DNA of 64,000 nucleotides, from positions 1 through 64,000 of the forward strand of contig JAHHHB010000006.1 in NCBI GenBank assembly GCA_019359545.1, read 5' to 3'. This document shows, piece by piece, positions 7,788 to 18,535 of this stretch. The notes below the pieces were generated by a model. That model was given only the letters and a program-made list of their open reading frames with translations. It searched no databases and was not told where the DNA came from. The translations under genes were made by a program, and so were the position numbers. This DNA comes from Desmonostoc geniculatum HA4340-LM1 (GTDB lineage Bacteria; Cyanobacteriota; Cyanobacteriia; Cyanobacteriales; Nostocaceae). Position 1 is the first letter of the stretch. Each line of letters begins with the position of its first letter.

Positions 7788-8085
7788 GCAAGTTTTGTTT
7801 TGTAACTGCAATAAAATCGTTAAATAGTTATTCAACTATAAATGAAATACTGTGTAACAAAAAATTTACATAACTATGAGTAATTACTTTTATATAAAGT
7901 CAATAATTACGAAGAAATATTTCGTTTTTTATATCGAATTGTGTCAGATAGACGATAAAATGCCCTCTGGGCAAGCATTTTCTGATAAAAAACTGATATT
8001 GCCCAATAATCACGAAGTCAACTGTGGCTGCATCAGCCGCTATGAACTTCTAGTAGAGAACACGCATCAAAGGAGCCGAGGAAGC

Positions 8086-11000
8086 ATGTTCACCCACGTC
8101 AAGTCCACCATTAGACACATTGCGCCTGATAACTTACGCGGACGTAATTTAATCAAGGTGGTCTATGTCGTGCTTGAGTCCCAGTACCAGAGTGCATTGT
8201 CACAAGCGGTGCGGGCGATTAACGCTAGCAACCAAGAACTGGCGATTGAAATCAGCGGTTACTTAATTGAGGAACTCCGAGATCCAGAGAACTACAAGGA
8301 GTTCCAAAGGGATATGGAGAGTGCCAATATATTTATCGCCTCCCTGATTTTTATCGAAGACTTAGCACAAAAAGTAGTAGCAGCAGTAGAACCACACCGC
8401 GATCGCCTGGATGTTTCTGTTGTCTTTCCCTCCATGCCAGAGGTAATGCGCCTGAGTAAAATGGGCAGCTTTTCGCTGGCACAATTGGGTCAATCCAAAA
8501 GTGCGATCGCTCAATTCATGCGGAAACGCAAAGAAAAATCCGGTGCGGGATTCCAAGACGGGATGCTCAAGCTTTTGCGAACCCTACCGCAAGTGCTGAA
8601 GTTCCTGCCAATGGATAAGGCACAGGACGCACGAAATTTCATGCTCAGCTTTCAGTATTGGTTAGGTGGTTCTCCAGAAAACCTGGAAAACTTCTTGCTG
8701 ATGTTAGCTGATAAATACGTATTTAAAGGTTTAGAGAAAGAAAATTTTGCACCTCGTACATACCAAGAGCCAGTAGTTTATCCCGATATGGGAATTTGGC
8801 ACCCATTGGCTCCCAGTATGTTTGAGGATGTGAGAGAGTACCTCAATTGGTACACAGCCCGTAAGGATATCTCTAGCGATCTCAAAGATCCCCTAGCCCC
8901 CTGTATTGGGTTGGTATTACAACGTACCCACTTGGTTACAGGTGATGATGCTCATTATGTAGCAATGGTGCAGGAGTTGGAAGCATTAGGCGCACGGGTA
9001 TTACCTGTGTTTGCTGGTGGTTTGGATTTCTCCAAGCCTGTGGATGCTTACTTCTACGAACCAACTACCAACGCACAGTTGATAGATGCAGTGATATCCC
9101 TGACTGGTTTTGCCTTGGTGGGTGGCCCAGCTAGACAAGACCATCCCAAAGCAATTGAATCACTCAAACGCTTAAACCGTCCTTACATGGTGGCGTTGCC
9201 TTTGGTGTTCCAAACCACAGAAGAGTGGATGGATAGCGATTTGGGCTTGCATCCCATTCAGGTAGCTTTACAAATTGCCATTCCCGAATTGGATGGGGCA
9301 ATTGAGCCGATTATATTATCGGGTAGAGATGGGACAACAGGAAAGGCGATCGCTCTCCAAGACCGTATGGAAGCTGTAGCCCAAAGAGCATTAAAATGGG
9401 CTAACCTCCGCCGCAAACCCAAGCTAGATAAAAAAGTCGCCATCACCGTTTTCAGCTTCCCGCCAGATAAAGGCAACGTGGGAACCGCCGCTTACTTAGA
9501 TGTGTTCGGTTCCATCTACGAAGTGATGAAAGCGTTAAAAAATAATGGCTACGACCTTCCAGAGTTGCCAGAATCAGCCGAAGCACTGATGCAAGAAGTC
9601 ATCCACGACGCCCAAGCACAGTACGCCAGCCCGGAATTGAACATTGCCTACAAAATGTCAGTGCCAGAATATGAGGCACTCACCCCTTATTCCCAACGCC
9701 TAGAGGAAAACTGGGGGCCACCTCCGGGACATCTTAACAGCGACGGACAAAATCTGCTGATTTATGGTAGGCAATTCGGTAACGTCTTCATCGGTGTGCA
9801 ACCCACCTTTGGTTATGAAGGCGACCCGATGCGGCTGTTGTTCTCCCGTTCTGCTAGTCCCCATCACGGTTTTGCTGCTTACTACACCTACCTAGAGCAA
9901 GTTTGGCAAGCTGACGCCGTGCTGCACTTTGGCACTCACGGTTCCTTAGAATTCATGCCGGGTAAGCAAATGGGTATGTCTGGAGAATGTTATCCAGATA
10001 ACTTAATTGGTTCTATTCCCAACCTGTATTATTACGCAGCTAATAATCCTAGTGAAGCGACAATTGCCAAGCGTCGGGGTTACGCCGAAACCATTTCTTA
10101 CTTGACACCGCCGGCGGAAAATGCAGGTTTATACAAAGGTTTGAAGGAACTCAGCGAATTAATTGCTTCTTACCAAACCTTAAAAGATACTGGACGCGGT
10201 GTTTCCATCGTCAACTCCATCATGGATAAATGCCGCATCGTCAACCTGGATAAGGATATTAACCTACCAGAAACCGACGCCAGAGACATGAGTGCCGACG
10301 ATCGCGATAATATTGTTGGCAATGTCTACCGCAAGTTGATGGAAATCGAGTCACGCTTGTTGCCTTGTGGGTTACACGTCATTGGTAAACCGCCAAGTGC
10401 AGAAGAAGCGATCGCCACTCTCGTAAATATCGCCAGCTTAGATCGTCCAGAAGAAGAAATTGTCAGCTTACCGCGAATTATCGCTAACAGCATCGGGCGT
10501 AATATTGACGACATCTACCACAATAACGACAAAGGCATTTTAGAAGATGTCCAGCTATTGCAAGACATCACCTTAGCCACCCGTGCAGCAGTTAGCGCCC
10601 TTGTTCAAGAGCAAACCGACGCCAATGGGCGAGTTTCTCTCGTTTCCCGGTTGAATTTCTTCAACATGGGCAAAAAAGAACCTTGGGTAGAAGCGTTGCA
10701 TAAACTCGGCTATCCCAAAGTTGACACCGCACTTCTAAAACCCCTGTTTGAGTATTTGGAATTCTGCCTCCAGCAAGTTTGTGCAGACAACGAACTGGGA
10801 GCATTACTCAAAGGCTTAGAAGGCGAGTACGTCATACCCGGTCCTGGTGGCGATCCCATCCGCAACCCCGATGTCTTGCCCACAGGTAAGAATATTCATG
10901 CCCTCGATCCGCAATCCATCCCCACAACAGCAGCAGTCCAATCAGCCAAAATCGTCGTAGACAGGCTTTTGGCACGCAACAAAGCCGAAAACGATGGAAA

Positions 11001-12072
11001 ATGGCCAGAAACCATCGCCTGCGTCCTCTGGGGAACCGATAACATCAAAACTTACGGCGAATCCCTAGCGCAAATTATGTGGATGGTGGGCGTGCGTCCA
11101 GTGCCTGATGCCTTGGGACGGGTGAACAAGTTGGAATTGATATCCTTAGAAGAGTTGGGACGCCCCAGAATTGATGTCGTAATCAACTGTTCTGGTGTAT
11201 TCCGCGACTTGTTCATCAACCAAATGAACCTGCTAGACCAAGGCGTGAAGATGGCGGCTGAGGCAGATGAACCCTTAGAAATGAACTTTGTTCGCAAACA
11301 TGCTTTGCAACAAGCCCAGGAAATGGGGGTTAACTTGCGTCAAGCAGCGACTCGCGTTTTTTCCAATGCTTCTGGTTCCTATTCGTCAAACATCAACTTG
11401 GCGGTAGAAAACAGCACTTGGGACAGCGAAGCCGAGTTGCAGGAAATGTACCTCAACCGCAAATCTTTCGCCTTCAATTCCGATAACCCCGGAATCATGG
11501 ATGAATCGCGGCAGATTTTTGAAAGTACATTGAAAACTGCTGATGCAACTTTCCAAAACTTGGATTCTTCCGAGATTAGTTTAACTGACGTTTCCCATTA
11601 CTTCGATTCCGATCCCACCAAGTTAGTTGCAAGTCTGCGCAGTGATGGTAAAAAACCAGCATCTTATATTGCAGACACCACCACAGCCAACGCCCAAGTG
11701 CGGACATTATCAGAAACCGTGCGCTTAGATGCTCGTACCAAATTATTAAATCCCAAATGGTATGAGGGGATGCTGAATCACGGTTATGAAGGTGTGCGCG
11801 AACTCTCCAAACGATTGGTAAATACAATGGGTTGGAGTGCGACAGCCGGCGCTGTGGATAACTGGATTTACGAGGATACTAACGAAACCTTCATCAAAGA
11901 TGAAGAAATGCAGAAACGGTTAATGAACCTTAATCCTCATTCTTTCCGCAAAGTTGTATCAACTTTGTTGGAAGTGAATGGACGCGGTTATTGGGAGACT
12001 AGCGAGGAGAATTTAGATCGTCTGCGCGAGTTGTACCAAGAAGTTGAAGACCGGATTGAAGGAATAGAATAG
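8086..12072 (+). CDS. chlH: Magnesium chelatase subunit H
   Basis: The 1328-residue protein is the large porphyrin-binding subunit of Mg-protoporphyrin IX chelatase, which works with ChlD and ChlI to commit protoporphyrin to chlorophyll synthesis. The start [20 protein letters not shown] is the canonical cyanobacterial ChlH N-terminus. It is preceded by a GGAGCCGAGGAAGC ribosome-binding region, so ATG 8086 is chosen although the frame stays open back to 7876. Recognisable blocks include the DUF3479-type N-terminal domain ([10 protein letters not shown]), [28 protein letters not shown]-like core sequence ([12 protein letters not shown]), [42 protein letters not shown] and the C-terminal DRIEGIE. 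The length is normal with no frame disruption. It is likely monocistronic, with a terminator immediately downstream. Some cyanobacteria carry a second chlH-like or CobN gene, but this one has the full chlorophyll-type signature. Confidence 0.97.
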   Translation: MFTHVKSTIRHIAPDNLRGRNLIKVVYVVLESQYQSALSQAVRAINASNQELAIEISGYLIEELRDPENYKEFQRDMESANIFIASLIFIEDLAQKVVAAVEPHRDRLDVSVVFPSMPEVMRLSKMGSFSLAQLGQSKSAIAQFMRKRKEKSGAGFQDGMLKLLRTLPQVLKFLPMDKAQDARNFMLSFQYWLGGSPENLENFLLMLADKYVFKGLEKENFAPRTYQEPVVYPDMGIWHPLAPSMFEDVREYLNWYTARKDISSDLKDPLAPCIGLVLQRTHLVTGDDAHYVAMVQELEALGARVLPVFAGGLDFSKPVDAYFYEPTTNAQLIDAVISLTGFALVGGPARQDHPKAIESLKRLNRPYMVALPLVFQTTEEWMDSDLGLHPIQVALQIAIPELDGAIEPIILSGRDGTTGKAIALQDRMEAVAQRALKWANLRRKPKLDKKVAITVFSFPPDKGNVGTAAYLDVFGSIYEVMKALKNNGYDLPELPESAEALMQEVIHDAQAQYASPELNIAYKMSVPEYEALTPYSQRLEENWGPPPGHLNSDGQNLLIYGRQFGNVFIGVQPTFGYEGDPMRLLFSRSASPHHGFAAYYTYLEQVWQADAVLHFGTHGSLEFMPGKQMGMSGECYPDNLIGSIPNLYYYAANNPSEATIAKRRGYAETISYLTPPAENAGLYKGLKELSELIASYQTLKDTGRGVSIVNSIMDKCRIVNLDKDINLPETDARDMSADDRDNIVGNVYRKLMEIESRLLPCGLHVIGKPPSAEEAIATLVNIASLDRPEEEIVSLPRIIANSIGRNIDDIYHNNDKGILEDVQLLQDITLATRAAVSALVQEQTDANGRVSLVSRLNFFNMGKKEPWVEALHKLGYPKVDTALLKPLFEYLEFCLQQVCADNELGALLKGLEGEYVIPGPGGDPIRNPDVLPTGKNIHALDPQSIPTTAAVQSAKIVVDRLLARNKAENDGKWPETIACVLWGTDNIKTYGESLAQIMWMVGVRPVPDALGRVNKLELISLEELGRPRIDVVINCSGVFRDLFINQMNLLDQGVKMAAEADEPLEMNFVRKHALQQAQEMGVNLRQAATRVFSNASGSYSSNINLAVENSTWDSEAELQEMYLNRKSFAFNSDNPGIMDESRQIFESTLKTADATFQNLDSSEISLTDVSHYFDSDPTKLVASLRSDGKKPASYIADTTTANAQVRTLSETVRLDARTKLLNPKWYEGMLNHGYEGVRELSKRLVNTMGWSATAGAVDNWIYEDTNETFIKDEEMQKRLMNLNPHSFRKVVSTLLEVNGRGYWETSEENLDRLRELYQEVEDRIEGIE

Positions 12073-12081
12073 GATTACATT

Positions 12082-12110
12082 GGCAGGCATAATGCCTGCC
12101 TTAACTTTTC
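12082..12110 (+). terminator. Terminator-like hairpin after chlH
   Basis: GGCAGGCAT and ATGCCTGCC form a perfect 9-bp stem with a one-base centre 9 nt after the chlH stop, followed by TTAACTTTTC. The pairing is strong but the T-tract is interrupted, so it is a probable rather than certain intrinsic terminator. Confidence 0.7.
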
Positions 12111-12365
12111 AATCCGAGATATGACTATGAATGCTTTAACCGTCAACCTTGAACCCCACATTCCGCACTTCAATAAGTAGCATAAATAAACTACATAAAC
12201 AAAAAATGCGCTCATGAGAATTTGAACAATCAAGTAACCAGAAAACAAATAAGTTATCTACATCTAAATTCCAGCTTTTTCATGGTGTAAAAAGCTGGTT
12301 ATTCAATAATATTGAATTAGGATTTTGCAATCAGTTAGGAAAACATCAGATTAAGCAATACTGAA

Positions 12366-12650
12366 TTAGAGAGTTGAAAACTCAGATAATAAGTAATACT
12401 TTTGACAAGCTAAGGGCAGAAATTGCAAGATTCGACAACGTGAATCGGTTAAGTTCAGAATCCTCCGCCAGCCTTGTGCAATCATCAAGTGAATCCCTTG
12501 AAAGCATTGAAATATCCACCTGAGAGTGGGAGATTGTGTGTCTTTTTTTAGTTGATTTTTCACTGTAGTTTTTTGGGTTTTTAACGCTATTCTTAATTGT
12601 CTTTGTCCTAAATTATAAACTAGCAGACATAATGGCATTAACATCATCAT
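12366..12650 (-). pseudogene. IS4/IS1634-type transposase, C-terminal remnant
   Basis: Ninety-four residues open with MMMLMPLCLLVYNLGQRQLR and continue through LRWIFQCFQGIHLMIAQG and CRILQFLPLACQKYYLL. This is the conserved C-terminal end of large IS1634/IS4-family DDE transposases of cyanobacteria. The catalytic core, which would lie upstream (above 12650 on this strand), is absent; that region is AT-rich with no matching frame. The remnant therefore marks a decayed insertion between chlH and the permease gene. The flanking stretches 12181-12365 and 12651-12884 contain nothing else I recognise. Confidence 0.75.
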
Positions 12651-12884
12651 TGTCTCTACTTTATGTATTTATATTTAATTAAGTTTGTATTCTTTACTAC
12701 TAGTATGCGTGTTACAAAATGAAGTGCGGAATGTGGGTTTTAAATTACCTAGCAGTATTGGTATTAACCAAAGCCCTGACGCCAAATTCTACCCGCAGCA
12801 GCATTCAAAAAACACTTACAATGCCTCAATTTTCGGTTGAAGGCGCAACGGGAGTCATTCAATTTCAGGGGAGCGATCGCCGCA

Positions 12885-12956
12885 ATGGCACAATTACGAT
12901 CGTTACAGTGTGTCGCAATTGTAATTCCAGTGGTTTTGTCTTGAGATCGAGCGATC
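12885..12956. repeat. 72-bp dispersed repeat, copy B
   Basis: This is the partner of 6038-6109, with about eight differences across 72 positions and the same internal AATTAC/GTAATT inverted repeat. It ends 29 bp before the stop codon of the minus-strand permease gene. An open frame crosses it on the plus strand, but that frame continues antisense into the permease gene and I do not accept it as a gene. Confidence 0.7.
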
Positions 12957-12984
12957 AGCCTGTGGTTTTTTCCTTGGAAGTCCT

Positions 12985-14100
12985 TTATCTCCGTAAACTA
13001 CGTGGGTCTAATGCATCTCGCAAACCATCACCGAGTAAGTTGAATGCCAACACCGTCAGAATAATCAACACAGCGGGCGGCCAAATTAACCAAGGTTGCA
13101 AAACCATAATTGAAGCATTACTAGCCAAAGAAAGCATATTGCCCCAAGAAGGGTCTGGTTGTTGAATACCCAAACCAATCAGACTCAGTATGGCTTCTGC
13201 ACCAATAAAGCTGGGAACTGCCAGAGTAGCAGAGATAATTACATAGGTAGCCGTTTGCGGCAAAACATGGCGGATAATAATATAAAGTGGGTTACCGCCC
13301 ATTGCCCGTGAGGCTTGCACAAATTCTCGCTCTTTAATTGATAGTACCTGTCCGCGAATTACCCGTGCTAAACCAGCCCAGCCAATAACTGAAGTAATCA
13401 CCACAATCAACAAAAACCGCTGGGTACTGCTTAAACCAGGGGGCAAAACTGCGCCCAAGGTGACCAAAAGATAAATACTAGGGAAAGTCATTAGCACTTC
13501 TGCCAAGCGCATGATGATGCTATCTGTCCAACCTCCGAAGTAGCCGGAAATTCCACCTATCAGCAAACCGAGAGGAAAGGAAATAGCAACGCCAAAAATC
13601 CCGATAAACATACTGATGCGGCCGCCATGCAACAAGCGACTGAGTTGGTCGCGGCCTTGGTCATCAGTACCCAAAACGTTAAATTTTGCTGCACCTGTCG
13701 TGCCAAATAAATGCCAATTTAAAGGGATACCCGGAAAAATTGTCACTTCGTCCCACTTGGGGGGTAGTGGCAAAGTTAGCTGCAACAATCGGTATTCTGC
13801 ACCAGAGACGAATAGACGCAAGGGTGAGGGTTTTTTGAAGTCTACAATGATTTCGCGATCGCCTGTTTCTAAATTCGTCTCTCCCTGAGTCGTGGGATAA
13901 ACATGAGGCCCAATAAACTGCCCTGATTGAGAAGCCCAATATACCTTAGTTGGTGGCAGCAATGAACCATTAGGCTGTGAGGCATAGGGGTCATAAGGCG
14001 CAATAAAATCGGCTGCAATTACCGCTATGTAGAAAATCAACAGCAATATTGCCCCAAATCGTGCCAAAGGATTTTTCTTCAGTCGTCGCCACCAATCCAT
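12985..14100 (-). CDS. DppC/OppC-type ABC transporter permease
   Basis: The 371-residue inner-membrane protein is the second permease of a peptide/nickel/oligopeptide-type ABC importer. It has an N-terminal membrane helix (FGAILLLIFYIAVIAADFIAPYDP), a long periplasmic stretch of about 110 residues, and then five helices of the BPD_transp_1 domain. The domain includes LGTDDQGRDQLSRLLHGGRISMFIG and the EAA-type loop EREFVQASRAMGGNPLYIIIRHVLPQ that contacts the ATPase. The periplasmic insert makes it longer than the usual 300 residues, a form I remember from cyanobacteria. The matching DppB permease, binding protein and ATPases are not adjacent, so it is an orphan here. Substrate unknown. Confidence 0.9.
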   Translation of the reverse strand: MDWWRRLKKNPLARFGAILLLIFYIAVIAADFIAPYDPYASQPNGSLLPPTKVYWASQSGQFIGPHVYPTTQGETNLETGDREIIVDFKKPSPLRLFVSGAEYRLLQLTLPLPPKWDEVTIFPGIPLNWHLFGTTGAAKFNVLGTDDQGRDQLSRLLHGGRISMFIGIFGVAISFPLGLLIGGISGYFGGWTDSIIMRLAEVLMTFPSIYLLVTLGAVLPPGLSSTQRFLLIVVITSVIGWAGLARVIRGQVLSIKEREFVQASRAMGGNPLYIIIRHVLPQTATYVIISATLAVPSFIGAEAILSLIGLGIQQPDPSWGNMLSLASNASIMVLQPWLIWPPAVLIILTVLAFNLLGDGLRDALDPRSLRR

Positions 14101-14104
14101 AGTA

Positions 14105-14292
14105 GTTAGGAGTTATGAGTGAGGAGTTATGAGTTACGAAGCTCTTATTTTAATTCATAATTCATGATTAATAATTCTTAACTCCCCACTCTCTTAATTT
14201 TAGATTTTTGATTTTTCCTTCAATCTAAAATCCAAAATCCAAAATCCAAAATCGAATAACTCTTAACTCCTAACTCTTAACTCCTAACTCCT
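14105..14292. repeat. Heptamer-type tandem repeats (TAACTCC/GAGTTAT and AAAATCC)
   Basis: The gap between the permease and HD genes is built from tandem TAACTCC/TAACTCT heptamers, their complements GAGTTAG/GAGTTAT, and four AAAATCC heptamers (14224-14252). The array runs into the last codons of the HD-domain gene, so the C-terminal residues LEELGVKS of that protein are encoded by repeat sequence. Confidence 0.7.
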
Positions 14293-15151
14293 CTAAATAC
14301 CGTTGCTGTTCTTCTTGTTGTCTTTCGTGTTCCACAACAAACACATTCGAGTAGAGATTAGCCAGAATCTGTTTTCCCTGTTGTGTCAGTGACAGATAAT
14401 GCAGTCCTTCTTGGATATACGGATATACCCCATTCCAGTAAAACTTCGCATAGTTCTTACGTAAATCCGCAGGAGTTTTATAGCTCAACACTTTATTCAT
14501 ACCAGTTTCTTCAAACTCGTAGAATAAAGAATTAATTTTCTTTAAGTAACGTGGGTCACTTAATTGCCCAATCAAATCAGCAGCACGGACTAATCCTGCA
14601 AAGCACTTTGTATCTTGCTGATCCTCTGCCGCAGGCACCGGAAATCGAGTCAATTCAATATTGCTTTTAATCACATCGGCATCTATTAACTTATGACCGC
14701 CAAAACGCTCATCAATAAACAGCTTTGCTCTGTCAACATGATACGGCGTCAGACTGGCATCAGAAGCCCCAGGAGCCAAAGAAATCATTCTGCCATTTTT
14801 ACCTGTGGCATATAACCCTGCTGTTTCCCGGTCTTGTCGGCAAACTCCTTTAACGTAGCCAATATCATGGCTGACTAAGGAGATGATGAAATGCAGCCAA
14901 TCTTCACTGGAAACACCACCTTCTCTGATGTGTTTACCACGCAAAATTTCCTGCCCCACCAGGGTAACTAAGACGGTGTGTTCAACATTATGGTAAAGGG
15001 CGTCGCTATTGGCGATGTTTTCCAAAGCCATGTTACCAGCCCAGGCGATGATGTCCTGATAATCATTTTTAAAGCAGCCATAGGTGCGACGGTAGCCTTC
15101 TCGAATTTGGTTTACAAAGGCATCAATTAAAATTTCAGTGGCATTGAACAT
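14270..15151 (-). CDS. HD-domain metal-dependent phosphohydrolase
   Basis: This 293-residue cytoplasmic protein has an HD-superfamily core. His54 and His58 lie in YHNVEHT, the paired HD at residues 95-96 in SLVSHDIGYVKG, and a downstream Asp in GLVRAADLIGQLSDPRYL completes the metal site. The signature VCRQDRETAGLYATGKNG is typical of a cyanobacterial subfamily for which I know no tested substrate. HD proteins hydrolyse nucleotides, cyclic nucleotides or (p)ppGpp, and none can be singled out. The start ATG at 15151 fits the domain length. No partner gene is adjacent. The C-terminal residues derive from tandem-repeat DNA. Confidence 0.8.
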   Translation of the reverse strand: MFNATEILIDAFVNQIREGYRRTYGCFKNDYQDIIAWAGNMALENIANSDALYHNVEHTVLVTLVGQEILRGKHIREGGVSSEDWLHFIISLVSHDIGYVKGVCRQDRETAGLYATGKNGRMISLAPGASDASLTPYHVDRAKLFIDERFGGHKLIDADVIKSNIELTRFPVPAAEDQQDTKCFAGLVRAADLIGQLSDPRYLKKINSLFYEFEETGMNKVLSYKTPADLRKNYAKFYWNGVYPYIQEGLHYLSLTQQGKQILANLYSNVFVVEHERQQEEQQRYLEELGVKS

Positions 15152-15887
15152 ATCTCTTTACTCTGGTATGTACCAATTAGTTATTGATTTTATTCAAGGA
15201 TTGGGGACTCTTGGGTGAGGGAGATGAGGGAGAATAACTCTTAACTGCTCACTCAGGACGCTAACAGCACTCCCAATGCCATTGGTGTAATTTCCGACAA
15301 TGGAGTTTGCTCTTTTTTAACTCAGGTATGGGTGTAGACGCTACCTTGACCTATACTTGATTCCGGAATAAGCTGTAGATTTGTAGCAATACAAACGCTT
15401 CAGAGTGATTATGGATTGCGTGGTAAATTAAGCAGCCAGTATAGCAAAGTACATTAACTTTTTAATTGTAATTAGATAAATCTACATTAGCTTTATCTAT
15501 TCATTTTTCATTGTTATCTTGTGATTGACAGTGATCTAAATACATCTTGGGTGTGACCTAATACTCTATAAAGCTAAAAATTACAGGTTATAAATGAAAC
15601 TCCGAAGCTGATACGCTTGGAAACCAAGAAATTCCAAATTTGCGTTGTTATACTACTGGAGTGAATAGATAAGAAGAAATTAAATCGTATTAAAATTTAC
15701 ATATTTTGTTGAATTTGTTTTAGTAATTCCTTTTAATAAAATGTACTAATTTGTGATGTTATATACTGTTGTTTGCAAAAGATATTGGGTGAAAAATCGG
15801 TCGTTTTGATATAAAGTAGATAAATTTCAAGTTTTCTTAATAAAGTACTAACAGTGGTAGGCATACACAGAAAGTGGAGGTGGCACT
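15152..15887. other. Long intergenic region, no gene supported
   Basis: This 736-bp interval separates the start of the minus-strand HD gene from the start of the plus-strand membrane fusion gene, so it must hold divergent promoters. It contains a GGGGACT/GAGGGAG purine-rich stretch near 15200-15235 and becomes strongly AT-rich from 15430 onward. I find no RNA gene, no convincing inverted repeat and no open frame with coding character. Confidence 0.6.
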
Positions 15888-17345
15888 GTGAGCGATGAGA
15901 GTGTTTCAGAAGTTGAGGTCGAAGAACCTGTAACGTTTGAAGATGCTAGCTTTCCAAACAAACCAGACCAAAAACAAACTAGAGCATGGTTGAAACCATT
16001 ATTCTTGGGTACTGGTTTAGGGATAGCGATCGCCTTTGGTGGTATGGCTATATTCAGTCGTCTGCCATCTCGTCAACAAAGCGCAATCGGGGATAAAAAA
16101 GTTAACCCAGCGATGACTGTCACCATCGCCACAGTGGAAAACGCCCGTGTTGTTCGTACCCTGAAAACAACTGGTACTGTAGCAGCCAGTGATTTAATTC
16201 CGGTACTACCCCAGACAAACGGCCTACAAATCAAAAGCATCCCTGAAGATATCAAAGAAGGAGCTTTTGTCAAAAAAGGTCAAGTTTTAGCAGTATTGGA
16301 TGATTCCGTACTCCAAAACCAAATTAGCCAAGCCAAAGCAGATGTGGAATCAAAACAAGCAGATGTCAAATCCCGACAAGCAGATTTGGCATCTAAGCAA
16401 GCAGATTTGGCATCAAATCAGGCAATAGTCCAGCAAAAACAAGCAGATTTAGCTCAATCAAGGGCGAGGTTAGAGGAAGCAGCCAAGAATTATCAGCGAT
16501 ATCAACAACTTGCTGACTCTGGAACCATTAGTAAACAAGAACTCGACACCCGTTCCTACGCTGTGAAAACTGCCATAGAAGTTGTGAATCTTGGCCAACA
16601 AAATGTCCGTAGTGCCCAAGCCAGCGTTAGAAGTGCCCAGTCAAATATTGCTAATGCCCAAGCCAGCATCAACAAAGCCAAAGCCGATGTCAAGAGTAGT
16701 GCCGCTAAGGTGCAACAACTCCAAACTCAGTTGGGACAAACTGTAGTGCGTGCGCCGGTTTCTGGAGTCATCGCCGAGAAACTGGCTAGGGTTGGTGATG
16801 TCACTGGGGTGCCACCGCAAACTCAAGTGGGAACAGTGATTGGCGGCACACAAAAGCTATTTTCGATTATCCGGGATGAAAAACTAGAACTTCAGGCGAA
16901 AGTGCCTGAAACACAACTCACACAGGTAAAAGTTGGTGCATCCGTGCAAATTACCTCAGATGTCGATCGCCGCGTGCGATCGCAAGAACGAGTCAGGGAA
17001 ATCCAACCACAACTCAACGATCAAAGGCGTGAGGCTATAGTAAAAATTGACTTGCCACCAACAACTCCACTCAAACCAGGAATGTTTGCCCGTGCTGCAA
17101 TTACCACCAATTCAGCCATAGGTATGGTAGTACCGCAAAAAGCAGTGCAGTCCCAAGCAGACTCAAGCGTAATTGTATTCACCTTATCGGGTGAGGATAC
17201 AGCGAGCATCCAAAAAGTAGAGTTAGGAGATCCTGTCAATGGTGACAAAGTGGAAATCAAGAGTGGCTTGCAATTAGGTGAACGTGTAATAGTTGACGGT
17301 GCAGCGTATCTCAAAGATGGCGATAAGGTGAGAATTGCGAAGTAA
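15888..17345 (+). CDS. HlyD/MFP-type periplasmic adaptor of an efflux pump
   Basis: The 485-residue protein is a membrane fusion protein of the RND/ABC efflux adaptor family. It has an acidic cytoplasmic N-terminus, one membrane helix at about 38-56 (LFLGTGLGIAIAFGGMAIF) and a biotinyl-lipoyl half motif. A long alpha-helical hairpin made of degenerate heptads follows (KQADVKSRQADLASKQADL; then SARASVRSAQ-type repeats), then the second lipoyl half (TVVRAPVSGVIAEK), a beta-barrel and a C-terminal domain. It would bridge an inner-membrane pump and an outer-membrane channel. Neither is adjacent in this window, since the next gene is on the other strand. The GTG start at 15888 is supported by a GGAGGTGG ribosome binding site 7 nt upstream. 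Confidence 0.9.
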   Translation: MSDESVSEVEVEEPVTFEDASFPNKPDQKQTRAWLKPLFLGTGLGIAIAFGGMAIFSRLPSRQQSAIGDKKVNPAMTVTIATVENARVVRTLKTTGTVAASDLIPVLPQTNGLQIKSIPEDIKEGAFVKKGQVLAVLDDSVLQNQISQAKADVESKQADVKSRQADLASKQADLASNQAIVQQKQADLAQSRARLEEAAKNYQRYQQLADSGTISKQELDTRSYAVKTAIEVVNLGQQNVRSAQASVRSAQSNIANAQASINKAKADVKSSAAKVQQLQTQLGQTVVRAPVSGVIAEKLARVGDVTGVPPQTQVGTVIGGTQKLFSIIRDEKLELQAKVPETQLTQVKVGASVQITSDVDRRVRSQERVREIQPQLNDQRREAIVKIDLPPTTPLKPGMFARAAITTNSAIGMVVPQKAVQSQADSSVIVFTLSGEDTASIQKVELGDPVNGDKVEIKSGLQLGERVIVDGAAYLKDGDKVRIAK

Positions 17346-17598
17346 AGGGAGTGGGGAGTAGGGAGTGGGGAGTGCGGAAGCTTAGCGAGAATCAAGCTTT
17401 AACCCAAGCGTATTGTAAAACTTCGCCCAATATGTAGACAAATATTAATTTAAAGAGGAGTGACAATTTTACAGTGGATTGCAAGTTGTTGGAGTACCAA
17501 CCTAAGTCTGCTAGCTGCTAGCCTCGTGTAAAGACTGTTTTACTTGCAAATTCAGAATTCAGATTTCTGACTCCTGAATTCTGAATTATGCCATATCA

Positions 17599-18438
17599 TT
17601 ACTTCTGTTCAGCTGGTAAAATCTTGTTTTGCAGCCAACCCATTGCTTTATCTAGGATTAAGCCAACAACACCGATATAAACTAGAGCCAAAATAACTTC
17701 GCTGACGTTGTTATTTTGATAAGCATCCCAGATAAAAAAGCCAATTCCGACAATACCGGACATGACGATTTCTGCGGCGATAATCGCTAACCACGCTAAA
17801 CCGATGGCAATTCTCAAACCCGTAAAAATATAGGGTAATGCCGCAGGAATTAAAATATTAGTAAAGTATTCCTTGCGACTAAGTTGCAGAACTTTGGCGA
17901 CGTTGTTGTAATCTTGGGGAATTTGGGTAACGCCGACAGCAGTGTTAATTAAAATCGGCCAAATTGCAGTAATGAAAATGACGAATAATGCTGCTGGTTC
18001 ATTTTGTCGTAAAGCTGCTAAAGAAATTGGTACCCAAGCTAGAGGCGGTACTGTCCGCAGTAATTGAAAGAGAGGATCTAAAGCCTTAGACATGGTTTTA
18101 TTCACACCAATTAAAATGCCCAAGGCAATACCCACAATTGCCGCAAGTGTATAACTAATAGCAACTCGTTGTAGACTAGCAAGAATTTGCCAAAACAGAC
18201 CTTTATCGATGCCACCTCGGTCATAAAATGGCCAGAAAATGAGTATCCACGTGTCTTGTATAACCTGTATTGGTCCTGGTAGTGTAGCTCCTGGAGTCCA
18301 AGCGAAAAGTTGCCATAGAACTAGAAATATGGCAATGGCGATCGCTGGTGGTATAAGGTCAGGAAATTGCTTTTGCAGACGGGATATAAAGCCATTATTA
18401 AATCTAGGGCTTGCAGGGCGTTTTTGGGCGAGTGTCAT
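17599..18438 (-). CDS. cmpB: CmpB/NrtB-type ABC transporter permease
   Basis: The 279-residue inner-membrane protein belongs to the bicarbonate/nitrate/taurine permease family. It has six hydrophobic segments, the entry motif LLRTVPPLAWVPISLAALRQ, and the ATPase-coupling loop VAKVLQLSRKEYFTNILIPAALPYIFTGLR. It lies 97 bp downstream of the binding-protein gene and is co-directional, so it should be in the same operon. CmpB and NrtB are too alike to separate by eye; the symbol follows the partner protein, which looks CmpA-like. The usual downstream ATPase genes are absent here: a convergent efflux adaptor gene follows instead. The matching ATPases are at 50.8-53.9 kb on the other strand. Confidence 0.75.
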   Translation of the reverse strand: MTLAQKRPASPRFNNGFISRLQKQFPDLIPPAIAIAIFLVLWQLFAWTPGATLPGPIQVIQDTWILIFWPFYDRGGIDKGLFWQILASLQRVAISYTLAAIVGIALGILIGVNKTMSKALDPLFQLLRTVPPLAWVPISLAALRQNEPAALFVIFITAIWPILINTAVGVTQIPQDYNNVAKVLQLSRKEYFTNILIPAALPYIFTGLRIAIGLAWLAIIAAEIVMSGIVGIGFFIWDAYQNNNVSEVILALVYIGVVGLILDKAMGWLQNKILPAEQK

Positions 18439-18465
18439 AATTCATGTTCTCCTCAATTTTTATTA

Positions 18466-18510
18466 GTCATTAGTCATTGGTCATTAGTCATTGGTCATTG
18501 GTCATTTTTT
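18466..18510. repeat. TCATTGG/TCATTAG heptamer array between cmpA and cmpB
   Basis: About six tandem heptamers alternate between TCATTAG and TCATTGG in the 97-bp gap between the two transporter genes. The same heptamers recur at 29303-29330, 43392-43444 and 48268-48295. On the minus-strand mRNA they would read as CCAATGA/CTAATGA repeats. They are probably neutral STRR expansions. Confidence 0.8.
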
Positions 18511-18535
18511 ATTCTCCCCAATGCCCAATGCCTAA

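Noticed and set aside
12121-12180. 19-codon frame MTMNALTVNLEPHIPHFNK after chlH
   Set aside because: It resembles the opening of Uma2-type proteins but stops at once and nothing follows. Too short to call a gene or a defined pseudogene.
12719-13165. Open frame of 148 codons on the plus strand containing the 72-bp repeat
   Set aside because: Its second half is exactly antisense to the DppC-type permease gene, and the first half is repeat-derived with no family resemblance.
16320-16720. Internal repeats KQADL/SAQAS in the adaptor gene as a mobile repeat
   Set aside because: They are heptad repeats of the coiled-coil hairpin, normal for this family.
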